NCBI GenBank assembly: GCA_032158125.1
Contig: JASKOT010000002.1
Span: 620,001-684,000, forward strand
DNA from: Papiliotrema nemorosa
Taxonomy: Eukaryota; Basidiomycota; Tremellomycetes; Tremellales; Rhynchogastremaceae
Reading direction: 5' to 3'
DNA: 64,000 nucleotides
The position numbers and the translations under genes were made by a program. Shown here piece by piece: positions 1 to 11,202 of this stretch (positions within the stretch are counted from its first letter, which is position 1; each line of letters opens with the position of its first letter). The notes beneath the pieces are model-generated. The model did no database searches and was not told the DNA's origin. It worked only from the letters and a program-made list of their open reading frames with translations.

Positions 1-690
1 GAGCAGTAGTTGGATGGGGTATAGTGGGAAGGAGCGTGAATGGGTGAATAGCAAGGAGCGGGGTTATTGCCCCTGATACGCTCAATGTGGCATACGACAC
101 GTCATGCAATTGGTCACGCTCACCTATCGTCTCATGCATAGTCCACTCGAACGGTACTACCACCCGTATGCACCTTGCTACTCGTGAGACTCGCCCCGTC
201 TCTCGATGCATGCACTGAGACGCGTTGTTGGTGCCGGACACTGGAACGCTCAAAGAGTTGGGTTTGCGGGAATCAGGGGCAGATGACCGACGATGCCATT
301 TTCTTCCGAAGTTGCTGCATTCCACCTCTACTGCCGCCTTCTATCATCCCTTCTCGAGCACTCGACTCGATTTTCAGTAATCCAGACCCCATCATTGGCA
401 CCCTCAAACACATCGTACCGATCGGATCCCACCATACCCGCCAATTGAATCAACGCCGGAGTCAAAGGACCTCTCCCCGGTCACAGCTCCCCCTGTTGCC
501 TCACCATCTGCCACCGTGAATATCTGCAGTGCTATACATTTCCTCGACGACCGGGGCCGTCGTCCAGCTTTATCCCACCTGTATCACATTTCGACCTTCA
601 CACCACCCCACACCCTTCGAGGGGAGGTAGACTCTGGCTTACTTCTACGCCCACCCCAGCCCACATTTGACATAATCCAACCAAATAATC
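1..690. other. Upstream intergenic region
   Basis: No gene is supported here. Open frames exist but show no family motif and no convincing splice pattern. The last ~200 bases are pyrimidine- and CA-rich and end in an A-rich stretch just before the ATG of the oxidase gene, as expected for a fungal promoter and 5' leader. Confidence 0.5.
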
Positions 691-3225
691 ATGGTCCAAA
701 CGACCTCTCTCATCCAGCAGCCTCAACCCAACGGACCAGTCATTAAACCTTACCCTTTCATCTCTGTTCCTCCACGGGCTATCTCGCCCGAATACACACC
801 GTCGAGTCTACTATCCCGGCTCAGACAGCAATTGGACACTTCCGGTTCAGGTAGACGAGCCCAAGTGTTGGGACACCATGACGAAGGGTGCGTCTGTCCG
901 ATGACTGGGCTGATTGTGTAGCTTTACAGACTCTGCCGAAATCTTCAACGGCGCAGTCAAGACGCACGCCATCATCCTCGTCAAGCCCGTCAGTGCAGCG
1001 GATGTCAGCATGTGAGTTGCACTCCAGGCCCAACCTAATACCAGTGTAATCAAATTCTGCCGACAAAACGACCTCGATGTCAGTGTCAAAGCTGGTGGTA
1101 CGGGCGTGCATGGATGGAGCGTGAGTCCCAAGTCATCTCATAGCTGATGACCAGGTTGCGGGACATGTCATTCTGGACATGTCCTCCTTGAGCGACATTT
1201 CGGTATCCCTCCCCAATGAAGCTGCAACTTTGCAGGAAAGTTTCGCTCATCTCAACATTGGACATGGCGATGTCAAACGCCCCTCCCTCTCGTCAACCCA
1301 CCATTCTTCCGACTCGACCACCACTTCCACCAAACGCTCCTTTGCCGACGCTTCCCTGGACGAGACCGACAATCAACGGAAAGAGACAAAGTATATGACA
1401 GAAATCACCGAAGAACCGTCCAGAACGTCCAGTCATGACTCGAGGGATATTGAAGGCGATCAAGACATGTCGAGGACTTCTTCCAACGGCAACTCGGGAT
1501 CCATGAGATCAGACAGCGCGAGCCGTGACGGACAAGATTCGACACCTGCCACATCAATAAAGAGTTCTCAGCCGAGTATCAAACTCCCTCCCACTTCCTT
1601 CAGCTCGAATGACAACTCGTTCGCCACATCATCTTCCAGCTCTTCAGGTCAGACCCGCTTCACTTATGTCAACCCATCTCCAACAGCCATTGCGCCTGTA
1701 CCATTTTTCCCAACATCTTTCGGCGCGGGATCCACCTCTGGGGTATCTTTCAATGCGCAATCCTTCCAAGCAAACTCTCGACTCGCGCTCAACACCAACC
1801 CCGACCCCCCATCTTATACCATTGTCACATTCGGCGCAGGAGTCAGATCAAAGCAGTTGGACGCTGCGACCGCTGCGTCACCATACGGTGCCTTTCACGT
1901 ACCCACCTCTGCATTCCCCGTCGGGGCGGGACAGTTTGTGCTGGGTGGATTCGGCTTTTTGGGGCGCAAGCATGGTCTCGCCATGGACAATGTGGTGGAA
2001 GTCGAATTAGTTTTGGCCGATGGTCGAATAGTATGGGTCGGCGAGGGCGGCAAGCATGGTGGCGAGTGGAAAGACGACGAGGATCCGGAAGAAGTGTGGT
2101 GGGGACTACGTGGAGCGGGGCCTTCACTCGGTGTCATTACCCGTTTTAGGGCAAAGGCGCACTACATACCGAGCGTCTATGCCGGTAATCTGATCTAGTG
2201 AGTGGCCCCATAGACGTAGACTAATCTTAGTGTGTTTGACAAGGCGACAACACCCTCACTACTGCGTCATGTCCGAGATTGTGTCAAAGGGTCGCCGAGG
2301 TCACTGTATACAAACATCATCATGACAGCTGGACCACCTGGTTCTCCCGCCATCGTCGTCATTCAATTATGCTTTTCCGGTCCGCGTGCCGAAGGGGATA
2401 TCTATATCCAAGCGATCAGCTCGTGGGAAGGAGGGAGATGTCTGTTTCAAGACTTTTCAGAACGTACGTTTGAACGACAACAACTAGCCGTCGAGGAGGT
2501 ACTCAAAGGGGGTCAAGGGAGAAAGTGGCAAGTATACTCTTTACGGGCTGAAACATCGCTCATTACAGGTATATCAAAAGTGACATGATACTGAGCCTGT
2601 CCGACGAAGTGATCGATCAAACATGTGCTCGATTCCATGTAGTCCCGGACGGATGCAGTGAGTGTAAACTATCAAGTTTCACTGACATCAGCTTGGCTGT
2701 TCGAATACACTGGCGGAGGGTGTCTAGCCGAGGTGAAAGATTCCGTGTTCCCACTATCTCACCGCGAGGGCGCTTTCACTGTTGCGGCGTTGCATCAGTG
2801 GGGTCATACCGAGCAGCCTGAGCAGGATACTCGATGTGTCACCACGGCCGAAGATTGGGTCACCGAGGTGATTCATGCAAACTCTCCCGGTGGTCCCTTG
2901 CCATGCGTGAGTCTACGCATCATCGCATTATGTTTGCTGATTGCAGTTCCTGCAAAGTGCAGAGCGAGAACAGGTCGCCGCGGTGTATGGAGAGAATTGG
3001 TCTAGGTTGGAACGACTCAAAAACAAGATTGATCCGACCAACTTGTTCAAGAATGCCGGCTGGCCCAGACCCGACGCCAAGAAAACTCCAGCGAAAGACT
3101 CGTTTTTGGTGGATGGAGATCCTGTCGAATTAGACGGGCAAGCTTATGCCATTGCCAAAGGTCTTGTCGACACTGAAGAGGCTCGTCCAAACGCACCAAT
3201 AGACAAGGGTAAACTCAAGGCGTAA
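691..3225 (+). CDS. FAD-linked oxidase (BBE-type) with large Ser/Thr-rich insertion
   Basis: Predicted flavin-dependent oxidoreductase of the FAD_binding_4/berberine-bridge-enzyme superfamily, which oxidises sugars, alcohols or secondary metabolites; the substrate is unknown. Short introns occur near 886, 1012 (33 nt), 1121 (34 nt), 2198, 2530, 2660 and 2907. The spliced N-terminal part carries the FAD-loop segment AGGTGVHGWS followed by VAGHVILDMSSLSDISV. After a ~200-residue Ser/Thr-rich low-complexity stretch (about 1213-1815) the FAD domain resumes with TFGAGVRSKQLD and GGFGFLGRKHGLAMDNVVEV. The C-terminal berberine-like segment has YGENWSRLERLKNKIDPTNL, typical of the family. No signal peptide is evident. 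The start at 691 follows an A-rich leader and gives a continuous spliced frame. The His in GTGVHGW could be an FAD-attachment residue, but this is only an inference. The fold is clear; the specificity is not. Confidence 0.85.
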
Positions 3226-3493
3226 GGGTTGAGAAATGTCTCAGCGAGAGGAAAAGTTTGTACGATACTCGAGTAGGCATATCATTATCTTTGCGTGTTG
3301 AATCTAGTAGTGCATAGGCAGAGGTGTCGGCGGTATTACCTGTGTATGCATCAGAACTCCTCTTGGTTAGCCTTCTCGATGTAGATCGCAGGTGTGGAAA
3401 TTCTCTTTAAGTTTGAACAATCGATACATTTGACACTCTTCTCGTCTTCTCAATTATATCCATGCTATAGTTGACATCTCTCTACACCACCGC

Positions 3494-4561
3494 TTACTTG
3501 CCCTCTTCGAGCTCGTGTCGGTGAACATACTTGCCCGTACTTTCCTGGAAGACGAGACCGTGTCGTCCTCCACTGTCGAGGTGGCTGGGGTCCGAGACCG
3601 GTGCACCTCGGTCAAAGTCCTTCTCGGCGGTACCAAAGTGTCCAGTGGCACCCGTGGCACCGGCAGTGGCACCGGCAGTGGCCGCAGTAGTCGAGGCAGT
3701 GTTGGTAGTCGACTTGTTCGAGTCGTGAGCGTGAGCACCAGCGGCACCTGCGCCCAAACCGGAAGCTCCAGCTCCAGCGGCAAGAGCACCACCGGTCGAA
3801 CCGCTGTGGTGGCCGTGAGGAGCAGAAGAATCATAGTGACCTCCAGCACCGCCTGAAGGACCGACGATGCCTCCAGATCCGAGGGCAGCAGCACCACCCG
3901 TCGAACCGGCAGTGGCGTTCTCGCCCAAGGGTCCGACACCGGCGCCTGTTCGTTGTGCGTGGCCTGGTATCAGCATCAGGGCAACTTGAGAGCGCGACAC
4001 GACTCACTCTCGCCGGTCAAGGCGTCATTGGTACCTGACCCAGCGTAGGCACCCGAGACGGCATCACCTTTAGGAGCCGATCCGTGTGAAGCCAATCCGG
4101 CACCGACACCAGCAGCCCCAGCGCCAATACCGGCACCGGTAGCAAGACCAGAGTGGGAACTGTCTCCCTTGCTGTAGTGGTCCAACGAGTTTTCAAGCTT
4201 GTCACCTGAAGAACCAGTGTATCCAGTGGTGTACTTGTCTGCGATAGGGTGAGACGAGTGGCTCGGGAGTCCTAATAATGAGTATAGCTCTGGTGTTACT
4301 TTGCGACTCACCGCCCGAGGCGTGTTCTCCACCTAGGCCAGAGTTGAAACCTGATCTATCGCCCTCGGCATATTGGGCATGCTGAGTGTTTGAAGGGTTG
4401 GCGACTCCGTGCTGGGACGTCAGAGCGTACCACCCGGGAATGGGGAGAATGCTTACCCCTCCTGAAGCTCCAATTCCAGCTCCGTGCTCACCAGTCTCGA
4501 TGCCCTCTCGGGGGTTGGTGGTTTGTTGCCCGATGGGTTTACCAAGGTCAAAAGCGCTCAT
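3494..4561 (-). CDS. Gly/Ala-rich hypothetical protein
   Basis: Four-exon gene read on the minus strand. It starts MSAFDLGKPIGQQTTNPREG (ATG at 4561) and ends HRHELEEGK. Introns with good consensus lie near 4411-4455, 4237-4310 and 3964-4011. The product is ~285 residues, very rich in Gly, Ala, Ser, Thr and His, with stretches such as GAGIGAGAAGVGAGL and TAATAGATAGATGATG. It has no membrane segment, signal peptide or catalytic motif that I can see. It is probably a disordered hydrophilic protein, perhaps stress-related, but function cannot be assigned. The C-terminal segment (HGLVFQESTGKYVHRHELEE) is the least repetitive part and the most likely to be conserved. Confidence 0.75.
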
Positions 4562-5057
4562 GTTGTATAGGTAAATGTGTAGAGTAGAAAGAGGAAGTGA
4601 TCAACAGGACCCAGGTGGTGGAGTCTCTTATGGCCTGTCAGAAGATGAGAGCCCATATGCCGTGACGTAGCACCCTTCACCGACCCCGCTACGGAAAGGG
4701 GGTCGCCGCAGCACGAGTGAGTTCCCTATGGTGCGATGATGACGCTCCGGGGGGGGCCGGCCCCGCGGGCGGGGGGGCCGGCGGGGCGCGGGNNNNNNNN
4801 NNATGGGGGTCGCCCCACAACTTTTGTTTCCCATTGGGGGGTTTGTTCCGCAGCCCCCCCCCCCCCCCCCCCGACTGGCGATCACCGTATGACCTCATTC
4901 CCCCTTTGGGCTACCAAACACCCGGGCCCCCGCACCTCCTCTACGATTCCAGCAGACTTGCCAGCCAGTGTGTACTATGCATAAGAGAAGCAGGTTAGGA
5001 TTATATGTCGGTCTACAGTCGTGAGGAAACGTTCTCAACTATGGCTACACTTTCACT
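4562..5057. other. Promoter of the Gly/Ala-rich gene, containing an assembly gap
   Basis: Between the start of the Gly/Ala-rich gene and the stop of the next minus-strand gene. It holds a run of N with abnormal GC-rich and homopolymer flanks (see the gap entry). No gene is supported. Confidence 0.5.
4740..4872. other. Assembly gap (N4793-4802) with low-quality flanks
   Basis: Ten N occupy 4793-4802. Directly left is an almost pure G/C stretch (4748-4792). To the right lie G runs and a run of 19 C (4854-4872). This composition is unlike the surrounding ~50% GC DNA and looks like a scaffold join or failed gap fill, so the true length and sequence here are unknown. Confidence 0.9.
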
Positions 5058-6797
5058 CTACACTGCGACGCCCACCTCCTTCTCCCTCTCCCTCTCCCTC
5101 TCCCTCTCCCTCTCCCTCTCCTGCTGTTCCCCTCTATGATGTCCAAAGATGCTTCCCCGCGAGACATGCTTCCACTCGCTCAACTCTTGCCCCAAGAGCC
5201 CCTCCCTCTCGACAACTCGAGCTTTCCCTCCCGTTCCAAAGCCCTCTGCCAGCATCTCCTCTTCTGTCATGCCCTCTGTGAGGGAGTCGAGAATATTCTT
5301 CGCCTTTGATCCGTTTTGAGCTGCCTCTTCATCAAGGTGCATCTGTAGAGTAAAAGGCGTTCGTTGATGCCTGACTTCTTTGGGGCCATTGTGAAAAACG
5401 TCTTCGCCGAGAATCGCAAGGGCCGCTTCATCACCTTCCACTTCGTGCCATTTGCCCGTTGCGGGTGAGAAGATTCGGTGCAACGGGGGCAATTGGACCG
5501 GGTCAGGATCCTCGACAGGTTGGATTTTGGGGCTGAGCGTTAGACCACAGCATAGTGAGCCCACATGCAACACTTACTATACATGGTGATGGTGGACATG
5601 CCTGTCGATGACGGTCGTGTAAATGGTGTGGACTCTAGGTATAATCCTTTCCTGCTCGTTAGCAAAAGTCACACCACCTTGTATAGACAGACTCGCCTGG
5701 ACGATCGGTTTGAGCCACTTGGTCTTAATCTCCACTGTATCTTCCTTGCCCACCAAGTCGGCCATCTTTGCCTTTCCAAAAATCTCCACACCCTCCTTCG
5801 AGAGCGGTCCATGCTGTTTGTTTGCTTTTGCACTAGCAAACAGCCCATCCACCATCTCCTTTCTGGACTCATCCAATGTCTTCCCGTCGTTCTTCCCTGC
5901 GATCTTCAGACCGCCCAACTTGGATACCAAGACTCCTTCCTGTTCGTGACCTGCAGCGGGCAGAGCAGCCGCATGACTTTGCGCCCCGTTGGACAGGGAC
6001 GCACCCCGAGGTGGAATGTCCACCGGCTCGTGTCGTGACCTCCTATCATTCGACTTTCTCCCTCCGTCAGATTGACCAGCTTCCTCCTGATGCATCTCTA
6101 ATACCGAGTTTCTCTGTTCACTCTCCCCCGCCCGTCCATGCGTATCCGTAGATTGCCTCCCATACTCTGCTTCGATGCTCTGTCGACTTCCCGTAGAATT
6201 CATGATAGGTCGTTGAACCCTTCCCTGGACGTCTTTGATTTCGTGAGGAGAGTCAAACTCCTGGCGCGGTAACATGGGTTGATCCGGATCATTCGTGCCA
6301 TGATGAGAAGGTGCTGCGCCGGGAGGAAGCGGGTAGAGGGAAGACTCGAAACCTGGGGTGGAAATGTTGAAGGGGATTCTATACGGCGCATCGTCACCTC
6401 TGACCGGTGATGTTCCGTTTGGCTGGGCAAGGGAAGGATCGAGGTAAGAAGGTTGAAACGAGGCGGACGGGAGAGATTGGGGATCATTGGATGGATCAAT
6501 GACGACTGTCCCGTTGCTTGGGGGTGGAGGAGCCGGACGAGTGGGTGAAACGGTCACATCGGGTTTGTGCACCCCTCCACGGGGAGAGGTCGGTGAGGTG
6601 GATGATGACTGTCGATCTCGTCTGTCATCCATACTCTTGCGTGTGAGAGCAGGAGCAGAGGGGCTCGATAGGCCGTTTTTCGATGCAGGTAGGGACTTTC
6701 GACGTTGCCGTGTATAATCCGAGGCATCGTCGCTCGCAGAGGAGGTCGATCCGGACCGCTGCTTACGGTGCAGTATCTTTGAGAGGAGGGATGGCAT
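5058..6797 (-). CDS. Hypothetical protein with HHHH...IQPVED motif
   Basis: Two-exon gene (exons 5578-6797 and 5058-5532), total 1695 nt, 564 residues. It starts MPSLLSKILHRKQRSGSTSS. The first ~270 residues are Ser/Pro/Arg-rich and probably disordered. From ~290 a denser region begins (SKLGGLKIAGKNDGKTLDES, then VEIKTKWLKPIVQASLSIQG) leading to a histidine cluster HVHHHHVYPKIQPVED that spans the intron. The splice uses the GTAAGT donor; the frame then runs on through LHRIFSPATGKWHEVEGDEA. The C-terminus ends in an Arg-Glu dipeptide repeat encoded by a hexanucleotide microsatellite. The His/IQPVED block is shared with the protein at 10399-11202. The family is known to me only as uncharacterised fungal proteins, so no function is assigned. 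Confidence 0.75.
5081..5121. repeat. (CTCTCC)n coding microsatellite
   Basis: About seven copies of a TCTCCC hexamer. On the minus strand they encode an (Arg-Glu)n tract near the C-terminus of the 5058-6797 protein. The unit length is a multiple of three, so length changes keep the reading frame. Confidence 0.9.
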
Positions 6798-7367
6798 CGC
6801 GAGCAGGTGAGAGTCGACCGCGGAGGTAGGTGGATGTCAAGCTGACAGGTGCCGGGGACCACTTGTCTTGGTGGGAGGTAAAGACTTGGAAAGCAGAAAG
6901 TGTATAGCCGTAGTAGATCAAAGTGATGGAAGTCCCGACTGGATGGCAAAGATCACTGAATTCGGATGAAGGGGGTACTATGGAACCACGTTATCCTTCC
7001 CAACGTGACATCTCCCCGAGATCTACGCAGCAAGGTATCCAGAATGGTAAACATAGCTATTAACATACAACCGCTCCATGCTCCAAAAGCACAGTGTGCT
7101 CCCAAGAGATTCCAGAATCTGTGGATTACTTCAAAAACCGAGATGGGATGACGTTGCCAACATTTTTCGGAGCGATCAGGGACAAAGGTGGCACTCTTTC
7201 TTGCATAATCCCTTCAGGTACAACCAAAATTCCTAGAAACCTTCACCCTGATCCGCCAAGATGCTTCTCCACCGAGGATCCCTTCACGCAGAGTTCAGAA
7301 CCACAGACCGCGCGACTCAGATCGGGTCATCTTTGATCGAAGCCAATGTATGTTTTCGCTCGCCCAA
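6798..7367. other. Intergenic, promoter of the 5058-6797 gene
   Basis: Tandem minus-strand genes flank this ~570-base stretch. It should hold the 3' region of bleomycin hydrolase and the promoter of the downstream gene. No conserved open frame is seen. Confidence 0.45.
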
Positions 7368-9001
7368 TCACGCAAGTGTGCCCTGGGACGTCAACTGAGA
7401 ATCGAGATCCGACTCACCATGGGATCCCAAGGAGGCAGAACAACGGGATGGCCATTGTCCAACACCTTGGTCCACTTGCTATCCACAACGGACCGGGGAA
7501 TGACAACCTGAAAGACATTCTCCTTGAACCATTCGGACGTCATCATAAACCAGCCCTTTTCGCCGGCCGAGTCAGACCAGCTGTTTTCCACCTTGTACCG
7601 GACCGGCCGACCTTTGTCGTTCAGGTGCACGGCGGTAATGACCATCGCATGAGTCATGGATGATTCCCCAGTGACAAGTCTCTCCGCCTTGGTCATGTTA
7701 AGAGAGTACCCATAAGCCGCCTTGATGTCATATAACCCTTGGTCCATCACACCCGCCGCCGTGTTGCTGGACTTGCCAACGTCGCATCCAAAGAACAGAG
7801 GTGTGTTGGCTTTGATACCGGCTATCACTGCATCCTCGAGAGCTTCGATAGGTGCATTGACATCTGTTGTTAATGCCCATCCAGATTCGGGTCACTCACA
7901 GAGGATTGGTCTTCCGCCCCAAATGTTACCCAATCGATCAATCGAATACAGTTTCTCATACTTGTTTCTTGGATCATTGATCAAGCTAAAGCTATCTTTC
8001 GGGTCCATGTTCCTTCTCTTTCCAAATTGATCGTAGAACTCTCGAGGGGTACCCGACCAAGAGTGAAACTTGTTCTCCTTGTCGTAATACTCCCAAAGCA
8101 CCTTTTCATCCGGTTTAGGAGGAGTACCCAGGGTGATGGACAAGGTGTTGTAGATCTCAGCCAAGAATTGAGCCTTGAGTTTTCGAGCATTGTCGGGGTT
8201 GGCCCGGAGTCGAAGACCGTATTCTCGGAGTTTGGTAGTGAGAATTGAACCGAGTCGACCCGATGCCGAGGACGAGTACGACTCGGGATATAGCATCTGT
8301 GGGAGTGCACCGTATTTCTCTATCGTTTAGCTTGCGATAAACCACAGCACAAGGCGACGAACCCAGCAGGTTGACGGCCATGTCCCATTGACCGCCATCA
8401 TTCACCGGCGCTTCATTCAGGTAGGAAATCAACCTGGAGTTCAGGTCATGTTCTGTCGTGTCGAGGATATTCTCCAGGTAGTAATTTGCCTTTTCTAACT
8501 TGTCGTAAAAGAACAAGTAGCTCTGGGACAGCTGAAACTCCCCAAGGTTGAGTTTCTCGATAACATTGTATCGCAACACATTGGTCGTGGCGAACAACCA
8601 ACAACGGCCCGAACTTGCTTGGTTCACTCTTGGTCCTGGGTACTCGCCGTGCGGTCCGAGGCCTTTCAAAGAGAGATTGAACACTTTGGCATCGTGGATG
8701 AGAGCCTCTCGGACTTTCAACGATTGGACAGGGTCAACTTGCGAGAGTACCAAACGGGAGAGTGACAGTGTCGGGTCCTGGAGAGTCAGCTCGCCGAGGT
8801 AGGGTAGAGGTGATTACTCTGTCTACTCACGTTCTCGAAATCCTTGCTCCATTTATCGAGCGCATCAGCAGTCAGAGACTGACCCATCTCTTCCCCATCG
8901 TGAATTGTCGAGGCGTCTTGCAGTCGCAGGGCCAGCGCGCGCTTCTCATCTAATGGGGCCACAACTGAATCTGTGTTCTGTTTCGATGGAGTTGCACCCA
9001 T
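7368..9001 (-). CDS. LAP3: Bleomycin hydrolase (cysteine aminopeptidase, C1B)
   Basis: Papain-family cysteine peptidase, homologous to yeast Lap3/Gal6 and mammalian BLMH. These are cytosolic hexameric aminopeptidases that also inactivate bleomycin and homocysteine thiolactone. The catalytic Cys (about residue 116) lies in [11 protein letters not shown], the His in [12 protein letters not shown] and the Asn in [14 protein letters not shown]. Five exons are predicted. The last is only 15 nt (7368-7382) and gives the terminus WDPMGTLA, matching the conserved C-terminal tail that in this family reaches into the active site. I chose the ATG at 9001 (MGATPSKQ), which gives a possible N-myristoylation context. 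An in-frame ATG at 9034 would add 11 residues. Family identity is very secure. Confidence 0.95.
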
Positions 9002-10398
9002 ATTGACGATGTTTATGGTAATTGGATCGTTCACAATGGTGAGTGCGAGTCAACAACAACGAGGAAGACGCGATAAGGCGAGTGAGTTAGATACGACCCA
9101 TGCGGGACAACCGGGAATCGGAGTTAGCCGACTTACGACCTGTACGGTCATTACGCGCGCCTACTATGTCAGAAGGCAGGCGCACCAACCCTTGAATAGG
9201 CACCCGGGGTGTTGGACCCGAAACGACTCTCCGCTTCACTGTGCTCAAGCGTGATTTGTCAACGGGGATGGATCTGCACGGGGCAGAAGAGGCAATAATG
9301 TGACATGGGACGACTGTCCCGAGTCGCCGACAACGTGTTGGGCATGCCCTATGTGTCGGGTTGGGATGTGTTCCGGATGCGTGGGGAGTGTTCTATAATG
9401 GGCATGTGGAACCGTGTGCGTCTCAGTCTCGAAAAAGCACGAGGTACCTCCCATCACGGATGTATGCCCCACCGTCGACAGATCCTCAGGAGCATAGTTT
9501 CTTTCATACAAACCTGTCAAAGAGCCACACTAGATCGCAGCATGCTAATTTGCGCCGCTAGAGTGGTGAGGTATGACGATGATCAACTTGCATGTCCCCA
9601 CCATGAGATGACATGACCTCAGGGAAGGGCGAGTCGCCGGGAATACGACGCTTCTGTTTTCTGAATCTCGCGCTGCACGGCCTTGTCCCAGATGCATCTG
9701 CTCACGCCTAGAGGTCTTTCAATGATCGCTCTTGGATGCATTGCACAATGGGTATTGTGAGATGAAAGTTGCATGGCCCCGCGAGATGGGATCTGGCGGA
9801 TTCCCACAAACCCGATGACGAAAAACGCCATTCTGTCGATCTTCGAGATTTTCGTGATATTTTTCGGATTACGTGGACTACCTTGTTCATCTCGATCTTC
9901 TTGGTGCCCGGATGCATCTAAGCTTGAAAGCTCCCACCAAGGGATTGTACGGGACAAGCGTGCTAAGCGTGGTCAACCTTAAGCGGCAGGCGGCAGGTCG
10001 AGATTGTACTAGCTCCCTGATGTGCGTTACGTGACGATCTTCTCATCGTCACTCTCCGATCTTGCCGCTGAGGCAAAGGGTGATAATGCATCTCGGCCTT
10101 CCCATCGTCACGGCATTCGAACAAACTCGTCTAAAGTGCAGACAGAGCAGAGAAGGGGGGGCTATGACGTGACTGTCTCCAATGTTGTTCCACCCTCCTC
10201 TGAGTCACCCAGTCACCAGCGACGACTGAGCCATGACGTCGCAACCATGTTGAATGGGTGTTACGCAGTCCCCGGGTGAGATATATAGGTTGGACCACAT
10301 TATCGGTCACCATCCTCAACTTCACGAATCAACCAAGACTGTTCGCCTTCTCGACCATCTTCAACTTTTCAACAACAAACCAACCGAAGTAACCAAAA
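9002..10398. other. 1.4 kb divergent intergenic region
   Basis: Lies between the minus-strand peptidase and the plus-strand His-rich gene, so it should hold both promoters. Several open frames of 60-110 codons exist (for example minus strand 9619-9957) but none shows a family motif or clear splicing. No tRNA cloverleaf was recognised. Confidence 0.45.
10281..10287 (+). promoter_or_regulatory. TATA box of the His-rich gene
   Basis: ATATATA lies 112 bases upstream of the ATG at 10399, followed by a pyrimidine/CA-rich leader. TATA-containing promoters suggest strong or inducible expression. Confidence 0.5.
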
Positions 10399-11202
10399 TG
10401 TCCGGAATCACCAACGGTGTCAAAGAATTCCTCAAGGGATCCCACAAGGCCGACTCCACCGAGGTGAGCCGCTCGTGGAGTTACACAAAGTGTCCGCTGA
10501 CGGTCTTAGGTCTGCTCAGAGGTCGCCCCCGAGGTCACCCAGGAGCACATTCGACCTCAGGAGCACGTCGAGACTGCCGAGGCTGTCGACAGGGAGAAGC
10601 ACATCCACCACCACCAAGTGAGCAAACCTCGCGCTGTACCCTTTCCCAGGCTGACATGTCCAGCACCGAATCCAGCCCGTCGAGGACCACCAAGTTCTTC
10701 CCACCAAGCATGTCGAGTCTGTCGCTCCTGCCGTCGTCCGAGAGCACAAGGAGGACATGCTCCCCGAGCACCAGGCCAAGTTGCACGAGCAACGAACCGC
10801 CATCAAGGATGAGCGAGTTGTCGGTGACACTGAGCGATCTGCCGCCCACCTCGGTACACACGTCCAGGAGCACGAGCACCACCACATCCACGAGACCAGT
10901 GAGTACACAGGTTCTTTTGACGATCCACTTTTTCAATTCACAACTGTCGCTGACACTTAGTCCAACCCGTCATTCAACGAGAAACTGTTCAACCCACCAC
11001 TGTCCACCACACCACCGCCGTTCACGAGAAGGTTCACCAAGCTCCTATCGTCCACGAGGCCACCACCTTGCCCACCATCAGCCACGCCGATTTCCTCAAA
11101 CAACAAAAGGCTGAGGCTCCCCACTCTCACTCTGACTCCGACCACAAGCACCAATTCTACGAGGGTGCTCCCCGAGTTGGTGGCCAAAACACCACTGCCT
11201 AA
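10399..11202 (+). CDS. His-rich hydrophilic protein with IQPVED/IQPVIQ motifs
   Basis: Four exons encode ~216 residues starting MSGITNGVKEFLKGSHKADS. Introns start near 10465, 10619 and 10901. The protein is strongly hydrophilic, charged and His-rich. It contains two repeated His-plus-IQPV units: HIHHHQHRIQPVED across the second intron, and HEHHHIHETIQPVIQRE across the third. It ends HKHQFYEGAPRVGGQNTTA. No signal peptide or membrane segment is seen. The composition resembles uncharacterised fungal hydrophilin or allergen-like proteins; a stress or metal-binding role is only a guess. A TATA box upstream and short introns suggest high expression. Confidence 0.85.

Noticed and set aside
9619..9957. 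112-codon minus-strand open frame (contains MAFFVIGFVGIRQIPS)
   Set aside because: I tried splicing it with local donor and acceptor sites but no variant gave a recognisable or better-composed protein.
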